This document shows positions 24,075-33,718 of a DNA stretch of 56,521 nt, one piece after another. The notes under the pieces were generated by a model that saw only the letters and a program-made list of their open reading frames with translations, had not been told where the DNA came from and did not search any database. Every line of letters begins with the position of its first letter. The stretch's first letter is position 1. The DNA lies in the NCBI GenBank assembly GCA_003605055.1, contig QZKP01000059.1, positions 1 to 56,521 of the forward strand, read 5' to 3'. The position numbers and the translations under genes are program-made. The DNA is from Desulfarculus sp. GTDB taxonomy: Bacteria; Desulfobacterota; Desulfarculia; Desulfarculales; Desulfarculaceae.

Positions 24075-25802
24075 TCACTTCACCAGTTTGATCACACAGA
24101 AGGACCACTCGTTGCCGATGCCGCCCAGGGAAGGAACCCAGCCCGAGAAGCGGTTCTTGCGCACCCCCTCCACCACCAGCGGGTTGTACAGGGGCACGTA
24201 AGGCAGGTCCTGCATGATCATCGCCTGCATCTTGTGGATCAACTGCCGGCGGACCGCGGGGTCCATGGCGTTTTCCGACTCGTCGGCCAGGCGGTCGAAG
24301 TCCGGGTTGCGGTAGCCGCTCATATTGTAGCCCCGGGGCCGGTCCATGGCCGAATGGAAAAAGGCCCGCAGATAGCCCGGGTCCAGGGAAAGCTTGGCAT
24401 AGCCCAGCACGAAGCAGTCGAAGTCGCGCTGGTCCTTGATCCGCTGCACCATGGCCCCGAAGGACATGGGCCGGCTCAGGGCCGGGATGCCCACCGCCCG
24501 CAGCCACTCCTGGATCATCTGGCCGCTCATGGCCCGGTGGGGGTCGTAGTCCGCCGGCGGGGTGAGGATGGTGAACTCGGCCAGGGGCTGGCCGCCGGGC
24601 AGGCGGATGCCCTGGCCCTTGACCACCTCGCCGCTGGCGTTCACCGGCGGCACCTGCCAGGTGTAGCCGGCCTTCTTGAGGATCTGGTAGGCCGTCTGGA
24701 CCCGCTGGTTCCAGTCCAGGCCGTCGCCGTAGCGGGGCACCTGGGGGTTGTAGTAGAACTCATTGCCCGGCGGCACCAGGGAGTGCATCACCTCGGCCTC
24801 GCCCTGCAGAATGCGCTGGATGATGAATTCCTTGCTCACCAGGGTGGCCACCGCCCGGCGGAAGTTCACGTCGTTGAAGGGCGCCTTGCGCAGGTTGAAG
24901 CCCAGGAAGTAGACGGCGCTCTTCTTGTTCACGAACAGCTTGACCTCCGGGTCGTCCTTGATCTGCTGGATGTAGCCGGGCTGGATGCTGTTCCAGTAGT
25001 AGTCTATCTCGCCCTTGCGCAGGGCCAGCACCGCCGCGTCGGCGGTGCCGAAGACCTTCAGGATCATGCCCTTGATATAGGGGCCCAGGGGGTAGCCGGC
25101 GATGGTCTGGTTCCGGCCGAAGAAATGGGGGTTGCGCAGCAGATAGACGAACACCCCCCTCTTCCAACTGGCCAGCATGAAGGGCCCGGTGCCCACCGGC
25201 TTGTCCATCTTGTGCCGCAGGAGCACCTGCAGGGGCTTCTGGGCGCCCTGGGCCGACTTGGCGATGGGCTCCCACTGCTTCTTCTGCACGATGGGCGTGA
25301 GCAGGGTGCGGGAGAGGAAGATGGCCTTGGGCTTCTGCAGCCAGTAGCGCACGGTGTGCTTGTCCAGGGCCTCCACCTTCTTGATGAACTTCCACTTGGA
25401 GCTGTGCAGGGGCATCTGGAAGTCCTGGATCAGCTTGCCGGTGAAGACCACGTCCTGGGCGGTGAGATCGCTGCCGTCGGACCACTTGGCCGGCCGCAGC
25501 TTGACCGTGTAGGCCAGCTGGGCCGCGTCGAACTGGGGCGGCCCGGCCGCCAGCCAGGGCACCAGCTCCTGGCCCTTGGGGCCGTGCACGTACAGGGGCT
25601 CGTAGATCAGGTCCACCACCCGCTGGGACCAGGTGTCGTTGGCCAGCCAGAGGTTGAGGCTCTTGGGCTCCTCCAACACGCCCACCCGGATGATGTCATC
25701 GCTCAAGGCACGGGCCGCGCCGGCGGCCAGGCCCAGGCACAAAAGCGCCGCGGCGGCGCCCAGCAGGGCCCGCCGGATCTTCTCACCCACGCCTGCTGCC
25801 AT
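24075..25802 (-). CDS. extracellular peptide-type substrate-binding protein (SBP family 5)
   Basis: 575 residues. The ATG at 25802 has GAGAGG 7 nt upstream; a GTG at 25817 is possible. The Sec signal peptide ends around AAGAARALSDD. The SBP_5 fold is shown by LRPAKWSDGSDLTAQDVVFTGKL, the DKPVGTGPFMLASWKRG stretch, FNLRKAPFNDVNFRRAVA and C-terminal MQDLPYVPLYNPLVVEGVR. It delivers peptides (or another Dpp-class ligand such as a metal chelate) to DppBC. It is the first gene of the operon, with TATAAT upstream at 25866-25871. Confidence 0.92.
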   Translation of the reverse strand: MAAGVGEKIRRALLGAAAALLCLGLAAGAARALSDDIIRVGVLEEPKSLNLWLANDTWSQRVVDLIYEPLYVHGPKGQELVPWLAAGPPQFDAAQLAYTVKLRPAKWSDGSDLTAQDVVFTGKLIQDFQMPLHSSKWKFIKKVEALDKHTVRYWLQKPKAIFLSRTLLTPIVQKKQWEPIAKSAQGAQKPLQVLLRHKMDKPVGTGPFMLASWKRGVFVYLLRNPHFFGRNQTIAGYPLGPYIKGMILKVFGTADAAVLALRKGEIDYYWNSIQPGYIQQIKDDPEVKLFVNKKSAVYFLGFNLRKAPFNDVNFRRAVATLVSKEFIIQRILQGEAEVMHSLVPPGNEFYYNPQVPRYGDGLDWNQRVQTAYQILKKAGYTWQVPPVNASGEVVKGQGIRLPGGQPLAEFTILTPPADYDPHRAMSGQMIQEWLRAVGIPALSRPMSFGAMVQRIKDQRDFDCFVLGYAKLSLDPGYLRAFFHSAMDRPRGYNMSGYRNPDFDRLADESENAMDPAVRRQLIHKMQAMIMQDLPYVPLYNPLVVEGVRKNRFSGWVPSLGGIGNEWSFCVIKLVK

Positions 25803-25865
25803 GCAAAAACCTCTCACCCTTCCCGGAGCTTGCTGCGAAAGCCGAGGAGAAACAGACTAAGGCCT

Positions 25866-25871
25866 ATTATA
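25866..25871 (-). promoter_or_regulatory. -10 element (TATAAT) for the dpp-type operon
   Basis: A perfect TATAAT on the minus strand lies about 64 bp upstream of the binding-protein start. No good -35 is found at 16-18 bp, so an activator or an alternative -35 is possible. Confidence 0.4.
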
Positions 25872-25916
25872 CGGAACCCAGCCCGGCGCTGGCCACTCAA
25901 AATGTAGGAATTGTTA

Positions 25917-26807
25917 CTAGAGCGGGCTGGCGCCCCGGGCCCGGGCCGCGGCGTGGTCCAGCAGCAGGCCGGCCACGTCCAGGCCGGTGGCCTGCTCCAG
26001 GCCCTGGAAGCCCGGGGAGTAGTTGGCCTCCAACAGGAGCAGGCCGGCGGGCGTGTCCATCAGGTCCAGGCCGGCGATCTCCAGGCCCAGGGCCTGGCAG
26101 GCGGCCAGGGCCAGGCGGGCGGGCTCGCCGGTGGGCTCCAGGGCCCGGGCGGCGCCGCCCAGGTGCACGTTGCTGCGGAACTCGCCCGGGGCCGGGGTCA
26201 GGCTCACCGCCGCCGCGGCCCGTCCGCCCACCACCAGCACGCGCAGGTCCCGGCGGCCTGAGGGCGGGTGAAAGCGCTGCAGGAGCAGGCCCTGGCGCTG
26301 GCGCAGCAGGAGCTCCTGGGCCCACTGGGCCTGGCCGGCGCCCTTGAGCAGGCACACGCCCTGGCCCTGGCGTCCGCGGGCCAGCTTGAGCACCACCGGG
26401 TAGCCGCCCAGGCGCTCCAGGGCCGGGCCCCAGCCCGAGGGCCGGTTGACCAGCATTGTCTCGGGCACCGGCAGCCCGGCCGCGGCCAGGGTCTGCAGGG
26501 TCAGGTACTTGTGGCTGGCCAGGCGGATGGCCGCCGCCCGGTTGATGACGGTCAGGCCCATCAGCTCCAGATGGCTGATCAGGGCCAGGGAGTAGTCGCT
26601 GACCGTGGCCCCCAGGCGGGGCAGCACCGCGGCCAGGCCGGCCGCGGCCGGCTGGCTCAGCAGCTCCGGACCCGGGCCGCCCAGGGCGGGCCAGGCCCGG
26701 AAGGGGTGTAGCAGGACCAGCTCGTGGCCCCGGGCCGCGGCCGCCTGGGCCAGCCGCCGGTTGGGGTGGAAATCCGGCCCCCGCACGCTGATCACCCCCA
26801 GCCTCAC
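25917..26807 (-). CDS. ATP-grasp (RimK-like) ligase
   Basis: 296 residues from a GTG that overlaps the stop of the upstream gene (GTGA); the longer frame shadows that gene. The start VRLGVISVRGPDFHPNRRLAQAAAARGHELVLLHP and the ATP-grasp elements (INRAAAIRLASHKYLTLQTLAAAGLPVPETM; GYPVVLKLARGRQGQGVCLLKG; RDLRVLVVGGRAAAAVSL; LEIAGLDLMDTPAGLLLLEANYSPGF with metal-binding Glu and Asn) place it with RimK/LysX enzymes. These add amino acids to a carboxylate. Coupling to a GNAT-bearing protein suggests one pathway that acylates and then ligates, but the substrate is unknown. Confidence 0.85.
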   Translation of the reverse strand: MRLGVISVRGPDFHPNRRLAQAAAARGHELVLLHPFRAWPALGGPGPELLSQPAAAGLAAVLPRLGATVSDYSLALISHLELMGLTVINRAAAIRLASHKYLTLQTLAAAGLPVPETMLVNRPSGWGPALERLGGYPVVLKLARGRQGQGVCLLKGAGQAQWAQELLLRQRQGLLLQRFHPPSGRRDLRVLVVGGRAAAAVSLTPAPGEFRSNVHLGGAARALEPTGEPARLALAACQALGLEIAGLDLMDTPAGLLLLEANYSPGFQGLEQATGLDVAGLLLDHAAARARGASPL

Positions 26808-28534
26808 CGCGCGCCCCTCAGCGCCTCCTCCATTGGCGGCGGCTCCTGGTCCACGGGCATCCAGATGCCCATCTCCTTGCCCATCTTGTGGCTGTAGTAG
26901 GTGGTCACCAGCCGGGTCTGGTTGTGGGCCAGCACCTGCTCCCCGCTGGGGTTGTCCCGGCCCACGATGACGAACATCTTCAGGCCGCCGGCCCGGGCCA
27001 CCAGTTGCTTGATCAACTGGCCGCCCAGGCCCAGGCTCCGGTACTCGGGCCGCACGGAGATGTAGCCGCGCTCGGTGTAGCCGGTCAGGTCCATGCCGCT
27101 GTAGGACTTGATGACCGCCAGGTACTCCGGCCGCGGCCGCTTGAGGGTGTCGGTGCCCACCAGGACCCCCTCCTCCTCGGCCCAGCCCACCACGTAGGCC
27201 CGGGCCAGGTTGTGCCGCAGCCACTTGGGCCTCACCCGGCCCCCGGCCAGCACCAGTTGGGCGATCTCCTCCAGGCGCTCCTTGGGCACCTCGGACGGGG
27301 GGTGGAAGTGGTAGGTCACGCCCCGGCCCAGGGTGTAGACGCTGCGGCCGTCGGCGCGCACCCGCCAGCGGCTCACCTGCGGGCAGCCGTGGCGGGCCAG
27401 ATACAACGACAGGTGGGCCGGCTCGGCCAGGGCCTGCCACAGGGGCCGGCCCGGCAGGGGCGGCAGCTGGCTGTAGCCCCCGATGTCGGCCCGCAGGGGC
27501 GCGGCCGGGGCCGGCGACCAGGGCCAGGCCGGCGGCGGGGACCAGGAATGGGCCAGGTGGGGGTTGAGCCCCAGCAGGCGCAGCAGGCCCCGCAGCAGGG
27601 CCTCCGGGGCCCGGCGCGGCAGTTGCAGGTGGCTCCACAGACCGGCCCGGGCCGCGGCCCGCAGCAGCCGGCGCAGGGCGGCCAGGCGCTCGGCCGGAGG
27701 GGCCGCGCCGCCCTCCTCCAGCCGCCAGCGCACCAGGCGCACCCCGGCCTGGGCCAGGGCCTTAAGACCCTCGCCCTCCCCCTGCCGCTGGGCCCAGAGC
27801 ACCGGGCCCAGCTCGGTCACCGGCTCGGGCGAGAGGTACTGGTCCAGGGGCAGGCCGCTGAAATCCGGCGCGGCCGCCGGCCGCTCCGGCGCGCTCTGGC
27901 CGGCCAGCTCGGCCGCCAGGCGCAGCAGCTCCCCGGGCCCGGCCAACTGGTAATGGAAGGGGCCGCCAGCCGGGGGCAGCGCCGGGCCCAGCAAGGCCAC
28001 GCGGGTTTTGGGCCGCAGGCGGCGGGCGGCCGCGGCCAGGCTGAGGGCCCCCAGCCACTGGCCGGGCGCGGCCAGGCTGAGCACCAACAGGGACGTCTCC
28101 GGCCCCAGGCGGGCCTCCAGCCCCCGGGCCAGGAAGCCGTACAAAGGGTTGCGGGCCTGGTCGCCGGCCCAGGCCGCGGCCTGGGCCAGGCTGGTCAGGC
28201 CCGGGTGCTCCAGACCCTGCCAGGTGAAGCGCGCCGGCGCCCAGGGCCGGCCGGCCGCGGCCAGCAGCCGCTGTATCTCCTGCTCAGCCGAGAGATAGTG
28301 CTCGGGCTGCCAGAAGGACTGGCCGCGCAGCACGGCCAGGGGGCTGGCCGCCTCCGGCCGGGGGCCCAGCAGCTCCTGCAGCCAGTACTCCAGGCTGGCG
28401 TCCCAGAGCGCGGGCCGCAGCCCCAGGCCGCGCAAGGCGCCCGCGGCCCGGGCCAGGGCCCGCGGCGGGGCGGCCGGGCCGGCCAGGGGCGGGTTCACCA
28501 GCAGAATCTGCAAGGGCTCTGTATCCTGAGCCAT
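26804..28534 (-). CDS. degenerate B12-binding/radical-SAM-like protein fused to a GNAT acetyltransferase
   Basis: 576 residues. The N-terminus LQILLVNPPLAGP with GLRPALWDASLEYW copies the entry of B12-binding radical SAM proteins. A middle part (GLKALAQAGVRLVRWRLEEGG and RLLRAAARAGLWSHLQLPR) resembles the later strands of a radical-SAM barrel, but there is no CxxxCxxC; only one Cys occurs (LARHGC). Residues from about 400 form a GNAT domain (AYVVGWAEEEGVLVGTDTL; GYISVRPEYRSLGLGGQLIKQLVARAG with the acetyl-CoA loop). It appears to have lost radical chemistry and kept the acyltransferase. It is coupled by a 4-bp overlap to the RimK-like ligase. No precise family is known to me. Confidence 0.75.
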   Translation of the reverse strand: MAQDTEPLQILLVNPPLAGPAAPPRALARAAGALRGLGLRPALWDASLEYWLQELLGPRPEAASPLAVLRGQSFWQPEHYLSAEQEIQRLLAAAGRPWAPARFTWQGLEHPGLTSLAQAAAWAGDQARNPLYGFLARGLEARLGPETSLLVLSLAAPGQWLGALSLAAAARRLRPKTRVALLGPALPPAGGPFHYQLAGPGELLRLAAELAGQSAPERPAAAPDFSGLPLDQYLSPEPVTELGPVLWAQRQGEGEGLKALAQAGVRLVRWRLEEGGAAPPAERLAALRRLLRAAARAGLWSHLQLPRRAPEALLRGLLRLLGLNPHLAHSWSPPPAWPWSPAPAAPLRADIGGYSQLPPLPGRPLWQALAEPAHLSLYLARHGCPQVSRWRVRADGRSVYTLGRGVTYHFHPPSEVPKERLEEIAQLVLAGGRVRPKWLRHNLARAYVVGWAEEEGVLVGTDTLKRPRPEYLAVIKSYSGMDLTGYTERGYISVRPEYRSLGLGGQLIKQLVARAGGLKMFVIVGRDNPSGEQVLAHNQTRLVTTYYSHKMGKEMGIWMPVDQEPPPMEEALRGAR

Positions 28535-28650
28535 ATGGTCTTCACCCCTCCCTCAGCGGTTTCATAGTTCTCCCCGCGGCCCGGGGCCGTCAAGCCCTTT
28601 GTGGCCGAGGCTGTGCTAACATCAGGGCATACTCTCCCGGAGTAAAGTTC

Positions 28651-30258
28651 TTGACCGATCCCGCGCCCCAGCCCGCCAACCCAGCCGCGCCCCCGCCGGA
28701 CCGCCTTTCCCTGCGCACGGTCATGGTGCAGATAGTGGCCAACCAAGTGGGCGTGTTCTTCTGCGTCACCTACTTCATGTACGTGGAGCCGCTTAATTTC
28801 ACCCTGGCCTGGTCCCGGGACCTGGCGGTGGTGGTGGTCCTGTGCGCCCTGCTTTTCGCCCTGGGCACGGTCATGGCCGTGCGCTGGGAGCGGGACATGA
28901 AGGCCGCCTGGCGCCTGTTCCGCCAGGGCCGGCCGGCGCCAAAGGACCTCCTCGCCCGGGCCCAGGGCAGGGTGCTCAACTGGCCCTGGTTCTCGGCCTT
29001 GATCTCCCTGCAAAACTGGTTCATCGCCGCGGTGGCCATGACCATCTACAATTATTTTTGGGGCCCGCAGGCGGCCGCCGCCGGCTACGGGCCGGGCCAG
29101 TCCCTGCGGGTGGGGGTGGGCATCCTGCTGGCCGGGGTGGCCTCGGCGGCCATCGTCTACTTCGCGCAGGTGGAGGTGATACGGGCGGCCATCCCCTGGT
29201 TCTTCCCCCAAGGCGGCCTGAGCCAGGTGCAGGGCGTGTACCGGCTGGGGGTGCGGGCCCGGCTGTCCATGACCTTCCTGATGGTGGGCTTGGGGCCCCT
29301 GGTCCTGGTGGCCCTGATCGTCTACCACCACCTCAAGGCCCCGCCCTCGCCCGACCCCGGCCTGGCCGCCCAGGGGTTGATGATCATCATCTTCTACTTC
29401 CTGGCCGGCGCGGCGGCCCTGGCCCTGGTGCTCACCGCCTTGGTGGCCCGCTCGGTGGCCCTGCCGGTCAAGGAACTGGAGCGGGCCACCCGCCGGGTGC
29501 GGGAGGGCGACCTGAGCGTGCGGGTGGCGGTGCGCGACACCGATGAGCTGGGGTCCCTGGCCGAGAGCTTCAACCAGATGACCGCCGGCCTGGCCGAGCG
29601 CGAGCGCATCAAGGAGGCCTTCGGCCGCTTCGTCACCCCGGCCATCGCCCGGGCCATCCTGGCCAACCCGCCCCGGCCCGGCGGCGCCAGCACCGAGGTC
29701 ACGGTGCTCTTCAGCGACATCCGCAGCTACACCCGGCTCAGCGAGCGCATGAGCCCGGGCGAGGTGATCGCCTTCCTCAACGCCTACTTCAGCCACATGG
29801 TCCCCGCCGTCGAGAAGCACCAGGGCCTGGTGTACCAGTTCGTGGGCGACGCCATCATGGCCGTGTTCAACGCCCCTCTGGCCACCCCGGACCACGCCAC
29901 CCTGGCCGTAAAGGCCGGCCTGGAGATGCTAAAGGCCCTGGAGCGCTTCAACGCCGGCCGGAGCGGCGAGCCGGTGCGCATGGGCATCGGCGTGCACAGC
30001 GGGCCGGTGGTGGCCGGCATCATCGGCAGCCAGGACCGCATGGAGTACCGGGTGGTGGGCGACACGGTCAACCTGGCCGCCCGGGTGGAGGGGCTGACCA
30101 AGAAGCTGGGCGCGCCGCTCATCATCAGCCAGGCCACCCGCCAGCGCCTGTCGCTGGAGTTCGCTCTCAGAGACCTCAGCACCCACGCGGTCAAGGGCCG
30201 CCAGGAGCCGGTGCGGGTGTTCGCGGTGCAGGGCGGGCCGGCCGCGCTCAGATCATGA
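28651..30258 (+). CDS. membrane adenylate/guanylate cyclase with HAMP domain
   Basis: 535 residues from a TTG with GGAG 8 nt upstream. It has several membrane helices over residues 20-260, then HAMP (LPVKELERATRRVREGDLSVRV, about 270-320), then a class III cyclase domain: VTVLFSDIRSYTRLSERMSP (first metal Asp near 353), YQFVGDAIMAVFNAP (second Asp), IGVHSGPVVAGIIG and YRVVGDTVNLAARVEG (transition-state Asn/Arg region). It makes cAMP or cGMP in response to a membrane signal. The cNMP-binding protein 11 kb away in the same window is a conceivable effector. Its 3' end overlaps the convergent ligase gene by 11 bp. Confidence 0.92.
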   Translation: MTDPAPQPANPAAPPPDRLSLRTVMVQIVANQVGVFFCVTYFMYVEPLNFTLAWSRDLAVVVVLCALLFALGTVMAVRWERDMKAAWRLFRQGRPAPKDLLARAQGRVLNWPWFSALISLQNWFIAAVAMTIYNYFWGPQAAAAGYGPGQSLRVGVGILLAGVASAAIVYFAQVEVIRAAIPWFFPQGGLSQVQGVYRLGVRARLSMTFLMVGLGPLVLVALIVYHHLKAPPSPDPGLAAQGLMIIIFYFLAGAAALALVLTALVARSVALPVKELERATRRVREGDLSVRVAVRDTDELGSLAESFNQMTAGLAERERIKEAFGRFVTPAIARAILANPPRPGGASTEVTVLFSDIRSYTRLSERMSPGEVIAFLNAYFSHMVPAVEKHQGLVYQFVGDAIMAVFNAPLATPDHATLAVKAGLEMLKALERFNAGRSGEPVRMGIGVHSGPVVAGIIGSQDRMEYRVVGDTVNLAARVEGLTKKLGAPLIISQATRQRLSLEFALRDLSTHAVKGRQEPVRVFAVQGGPAALRS

Positions 30259-31786
30259 ACTCCCGCTGGCCCCAGTAGCGCTGGCGCAGCTCCCGCTTGA
30301 GGACCTTGCCCACCGGGCTGCGCGGCAGGGCCTCCACGAACTCCACCGAGCGGGGCTTGAGGTAGTCGGCCAGCTTGTCCTGGCAGAAGTCCATGATCTC
30401 CTGGGGGTCGGCCCGCTGGCCGTTCTTGAGCACCACCAGGGCCTTGAGCGACTCGCCCCACTTGGAGTCCGGCACCCCGATCACCGCCGCCTCGGCGATC
30501 CGGGGGTGGCGCAAGAGCACCTCCTCCACCTCGCTGGGGTAGATGTTCTCCCCGCCGCTGATGACCATGTCCGTCTTGCGGTCCACCAGGTACAGGTAGC
30601 CATCATCGTCCAAGCGGCCCATGTCCCCCAGGCTGAACCAGCTTCCCCGGAAGGCCTGGCGGGTGCGCTCCTGGTCCCGGTAGTAGCCGGAGAACAGGGA
30701 GGGGCACTTGAGGTAAACCTCGCCCACCTGGCCGGCGGGCACCTCCTGGCCGTTGTCGTTCAGCAGACGCAAATACACGTCGCGCACCGGCCGGCCCACC
30801 GAGCGCCTCTTCAGGCCGATCTCCCCGGCGTTGATGCTGGTCAGGATCAGGGTCTCGGTGGCCGCGTAGAACTCGTGCAGGATGGGCCCGAAGCGCCCCA
30901 GCGCCGCCTCCTTGAGGGGGGTGGGCAGGGGCGAGCCGCCCGAGAGCAGGGCGCGCAGGCTGGAGGTGTCGTAGTCCTGGTGGCCGGCCGTCTCCAGGAT
31001 GGCGGCGAACATGGTGGGCACCAGGAAGCTCAGGGTGACCCGGTGCCGGGCCAGCAGGCGCAGGTACTGGATTGGGTCGAAGCTCCTCATCACCACCGTG
31101 GTGCCGCCCAGGTACAGGGCCAGGTGGCTGAAGTTGCGCGGGGCGGTGTGCCAGAAGGGGCCGGGGTTGAGGGTGACCACGTGCTGGTCCAGGCCATACT
31201 CGATGATCTTGTGCAGGTGCCCCACCATGATGGCCCGGTTGGAGATCAGGGCGCCCTTGGCGCGGCCGGTGGTGCCGCCGGTGTAGCCGATGAAAAGGAT
31301 GTCCTCGGGGTGTATGTCCACCTGCGGCTCGGCCTCGCCGCTCATCTCCAGGGCCTGTTCGTAGGAGGTGGTGCCGGCCGGAAAGGGCCCGGGGTCCAGC
31401 ACCAGCACCCGGCGGCCGATGGCCTTGCGCGCCGCCGGGGGCATCTGCTCCAGGACCCACAGGTAGCGCGGCCCTAGGATCAGGGACGTGGCCTGGGAGT
31501 GCTCCAGGCGAAAGCCCGCCTCCGGGGCCTTGAGGCGGTGGTTGATGGGCACCATCCACACGCCCAGCTTGGCGGCGGCGTGGTAGATCTCCAGGTACTC
31601 GTTGCCGTTTTCGGCCATCACCGCCAGCCGGTCGCCCTTGGTCAGGCCCCAGGCCGCCAGGGCCCCGGCCAGGCGGTTGACCCGGGCGTTGAACTGGGCG
31701 TAGGTCCAGGAGCGGTCCTCGAAGATCAGCGCCGTCTTGTGCGGGTGGCGCTGGGCGCACCGGCTCAAGGCCAGACCCATCATCAT
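30248..31786 (-). CDS. AMP-forming acyl-CoA synthetase
   Basis: 512 residues. Three ATGs occur in a row; the one at 31786 overlaps the TRAP permease stop (ATGA) and has GGGAGAG 6 nt upstream. ANL-superfamily motifs: P-loop GYTGGTTGRAKGAL (about 166-179), EFYAATET, SLGDMGRLDDDGYLYLVDRKTDMVISGGENIYP, and the final PRSPVGKVLKRELR with the catalytic Lys. It activates a carboxylic acid to its CoA thioester. Coupling to a TAXI-TRAP transporter suggests uptake of a carboxylate followed by CoA trapping. The identity of the acid is not visible. Confidence 0.92.
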   Translation of the reverse strand: MMMGLALSRCAQRHPHKTALIFEDRSWTYAQFNARVNRLAGALAAWGLTKGDRLAVMAENGNEYLEIYHAAAKLGVWMVPINHRLKAPEAGFRLEHSQATSLILGPRYLWVLEQMPPAARKAIGRRVLVLDPGPFPAGTTSYEQALEMSGEAEPQVDIHPEDILFIGYTGGTTGRAKGALISNRAIMVGHLHKIIEYGLDQHVVTLNPGPFWHTAPRNFSHLALYLGGTTVVMRSFDPIQYLRLLARHRVTLSFLVPTMFAAILETAGHQDYDTSSLRALLSGGSPLPTPLKEAALGRFGPILHEFYAATETLILTSINAGEIGLKRRSVGRPVRDVYLRLLNDNGQEVPAGQVGEVYLKCPSLFSGYYRDQERTRQAFRGSWFSLGDMGRLDDDGYLYLVDRKTDMVISGGENIYPSEVEEVLLRHPRIAEAAVIGVPDSKWGESLKALVVLKNGQRADPQEIMDFCQDKLADYLKPRSVEFVEALPRSPVGKVLKRELRQRYWGQREFMI

Positions 31787-33681
31787 GAGCTTCTCTCCCA
31801 CAGCCACGGCGGCTCGGGCGGGCGGGCGGCGGCCGGGCGCCCGGCCCGGCGCCGGTGCAGGTTCCACAGCAGGGCCGCCGTCAAGAGGAGCAGGGCCGCG
31901 GGCAGGGTCCACAAGGGGCCCCGGCCGGCGAAGACCAGCAGCCCCAGGCCCGCGGCCAGGGCCAGGCCCCGCTCGCCCAGGCCCATGCGGGTGAAGGCCA
32001 GGCCCACGAAGCCCACCTGGAACACGGCCAGCCCGGCCAGGGTGGCCGCGATGGCCACGGTCAGGGAGCCGGCGCCGGGCAGCAGCAGGAGCTGGCCGTT
32101 GTAGGCGAAGACGAAGGGCACCAGGAAGCCGGCGGCGGCGGCGGCCATGGAGTGCCAGGCGGTGCGCACGTAGGGAGCGCCCGCGATGCGGCTGGCCACG
32201 ATGGCGGCCATGCCCACGGGCGGGGTCAGGGCCGAGAAGGCCCCGAAGTAAAAGGCGAACATGTGGGCCTGCGCCGGTTGCAGTCCCAGGCGCACCAGGG
32301 CCGGGATGGCCACCATGGCCGCGATGAGATAGGCGGCCACCGTGGGCACCTCCAGGCCCAGGACGATCACGCAGCCCATGGCGATCAACAGGGCCAAGAG
32401 CAGGCTGCCCCCGGCCCACAGCTCCACGGAATAGCCCAGGGTCAGGCCCAGGCCGGTCTTGGTGACCAGGGCGATGATGGGCCCCAGGGTGGCGCAGGCC
32501 ACCGCCACCTTGGCCCCGATCACCGCGCCCTTGACGCAGCCGTCCAGCACCCGGCGCCAGGAGGGGCGGGTGCGCGGGTTGATGAGGCTCAGGCCCAGCA
32601 CGCTGACCACGCCCCAGAAGGCGGCCAGCATGGCCGGGTAGCCCAGGTACAACAGGGCCAGGATCGCCGCCATTGGCACCATGAACAGCGGCGCGGCCGA
32701 CAACAGCTTGGCCAGGTCCACCGGCTCGCGCCGGGGCTGCACCCCGTTCTTGATGGCTTGCAGGTGCACGAACAGGGCCACGGAGGCGAAGTACAACAGG
32801 GCCGGGATGGCGGCGTAGGTGACGATCTCGGCGTAGGACACGCCCAGCAGATCGGCCATAACGAAGGCGCCGGCGCCCATGATGGGCGGCATGATCTGGG
32901 CCCCGCCCGAGGCGGCGGCCTCGATGGAGGCGGCCACCGAGGGCTGGTAGCCCACCTTCTTCATCAGGGGGATGGTGAAGGCGCCGGTGACGGCGATGTT
33001 GGGCGTGGCCTGGCCGGTGGTCATGCCCATCAGGCAGGAGGAGATGACCGCGGTCATGGCCGGCCCGGAGCGGGAGTAGCGGCCCACCACCTTGCCCAGC
33101 TCCAGGAAGAAGTCGTTGGCCCCCAGCGCGGCCAGCAGCCCGCCGAAGAGCACGAAGAGGAATATCACGTTGGCCGAGATGATCAGGATGCTGCCCCAGA
33201 GGTCGTAGGAGCCGAAGGTCAGGTCCACGGTGGTGATGATCTCCTGCACCGAGAGAATGGGCCCGCCCAGGTAGCGGCCCAGGAAGCCGTAGGCCAGCAA
33301 CAGGCAGGCCATGAGCGGCAGGATCACCCCGAAGCTCTGCCAGCAGGCCAAAAAGACCACGCCCAGGACGATGAAGCCCACCACCACGTCCAGGGGCAGG
33401 GGGAAGCCCATGTCGAACAGCAGCCGCTCCAGGTTCAGGCGCAGATAGACCACGCTGGCCAGGGCCAGGGCCAGCAGGAGCAGCCAGAACCAGGTCCGCC
33501 GGCGCTCCTGGGCCGCGGAGAGGAAGATCAGGCCCAGGGCGAAGAGCAGGTGGATCATGCGGTGCTCGATGGTGCCGGCCAGGGAGACGTAGCAGTCCAG
33601 CAGGTGGTAGAGGCTCATGGCCACGGCCACCGCGGCCGTGGCCCGGGCCAGGCCCTGGTGGCTGGGCAAGGAGGCGTTCAC
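31783..33681 (-). CDS. TRAP transporter fused 4TM/12TM permease
   Basis: 632 residues, GTG start. The N-terminal part has four helices (the small DctQ-like subunit), and the rest is the DctM-like large permease with GQATPNIAVTGAFTIPLMKKVGYQPSVAASIEAAASGGAQIMPPIMGAGAFVMA, a hallmark of TAXI-associated fused permeases. It uses an ion gradient to import carboxylates delivered by the TAXI binding protein. Operon order is binding protein, permease, acyl-CoA synthetase. The 37-bp gap to the binding protein and the 4-bp overlap with the ligase indicate one transcript. Confidence 0.93.
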   Translation of the reverse strand: MNASLPSHQGLARATAAVAVAMSLYHLLDCYVSLAGTIEHRMIHLLFALGLIFLSAAQERRRTWFWLLLLALALASVVYLRLNLERLLFDMGFPLPLDVVVGFIVLGVVFLACWQSFGVILPLMACLLLAYGFLGRYLGGPILSVQEIITTVDLTFGSYDLWGSILIISANVIFLFVLFGGLLAALGANDFFLELGKVVGRYSRSGPAMTAVISSCLMGMTTGQATPNIAVTGAFTIPLMKKVGYQPSVAASIEAAASGGAQIMPPIMGAGAFVMADLLGVSYAEIVTYAAIPALLYFASVALFVHLQAIKNGVQPRREPVDLAKLLSAAPLFMVPMAAILALLYLGYPAMLAAFWGVVSVLGLSLINPRTRPSWRRVLDGCVKGAVIGAKVAVACATLGPIIALVTKTGLGLTLGYSVELWAGGSLLLALLIAMGCVIVLGLEVPTVAAYLIAAMVAIPALVRLGLQPAQAHMFAFYFGAFSALTPPVGMAAIVASRIAGAPYVRTAWHSMAAAAAGFLVPFVFAYNGQLLLLPGAGSLTVAIAATLAGLAVFQVGFVGLAFTRMGLGERGLALAAGLGLLVFAGRGPLWTLPAALLLLTAALLWNLHRRRAGRPAAARPPEPPWLWERSS

Positions 33682-33718
33682 GTCTCAGTCCTCTTGGGCG
33701 GCGGGGGCCCGGCCGCGC

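Noticed and set aside
22238-24091. 617-codon plus-strand frame opposite dppC and dppB
   Set aside because: Antisense shadow; both permeases on the other strand have full family signatures.
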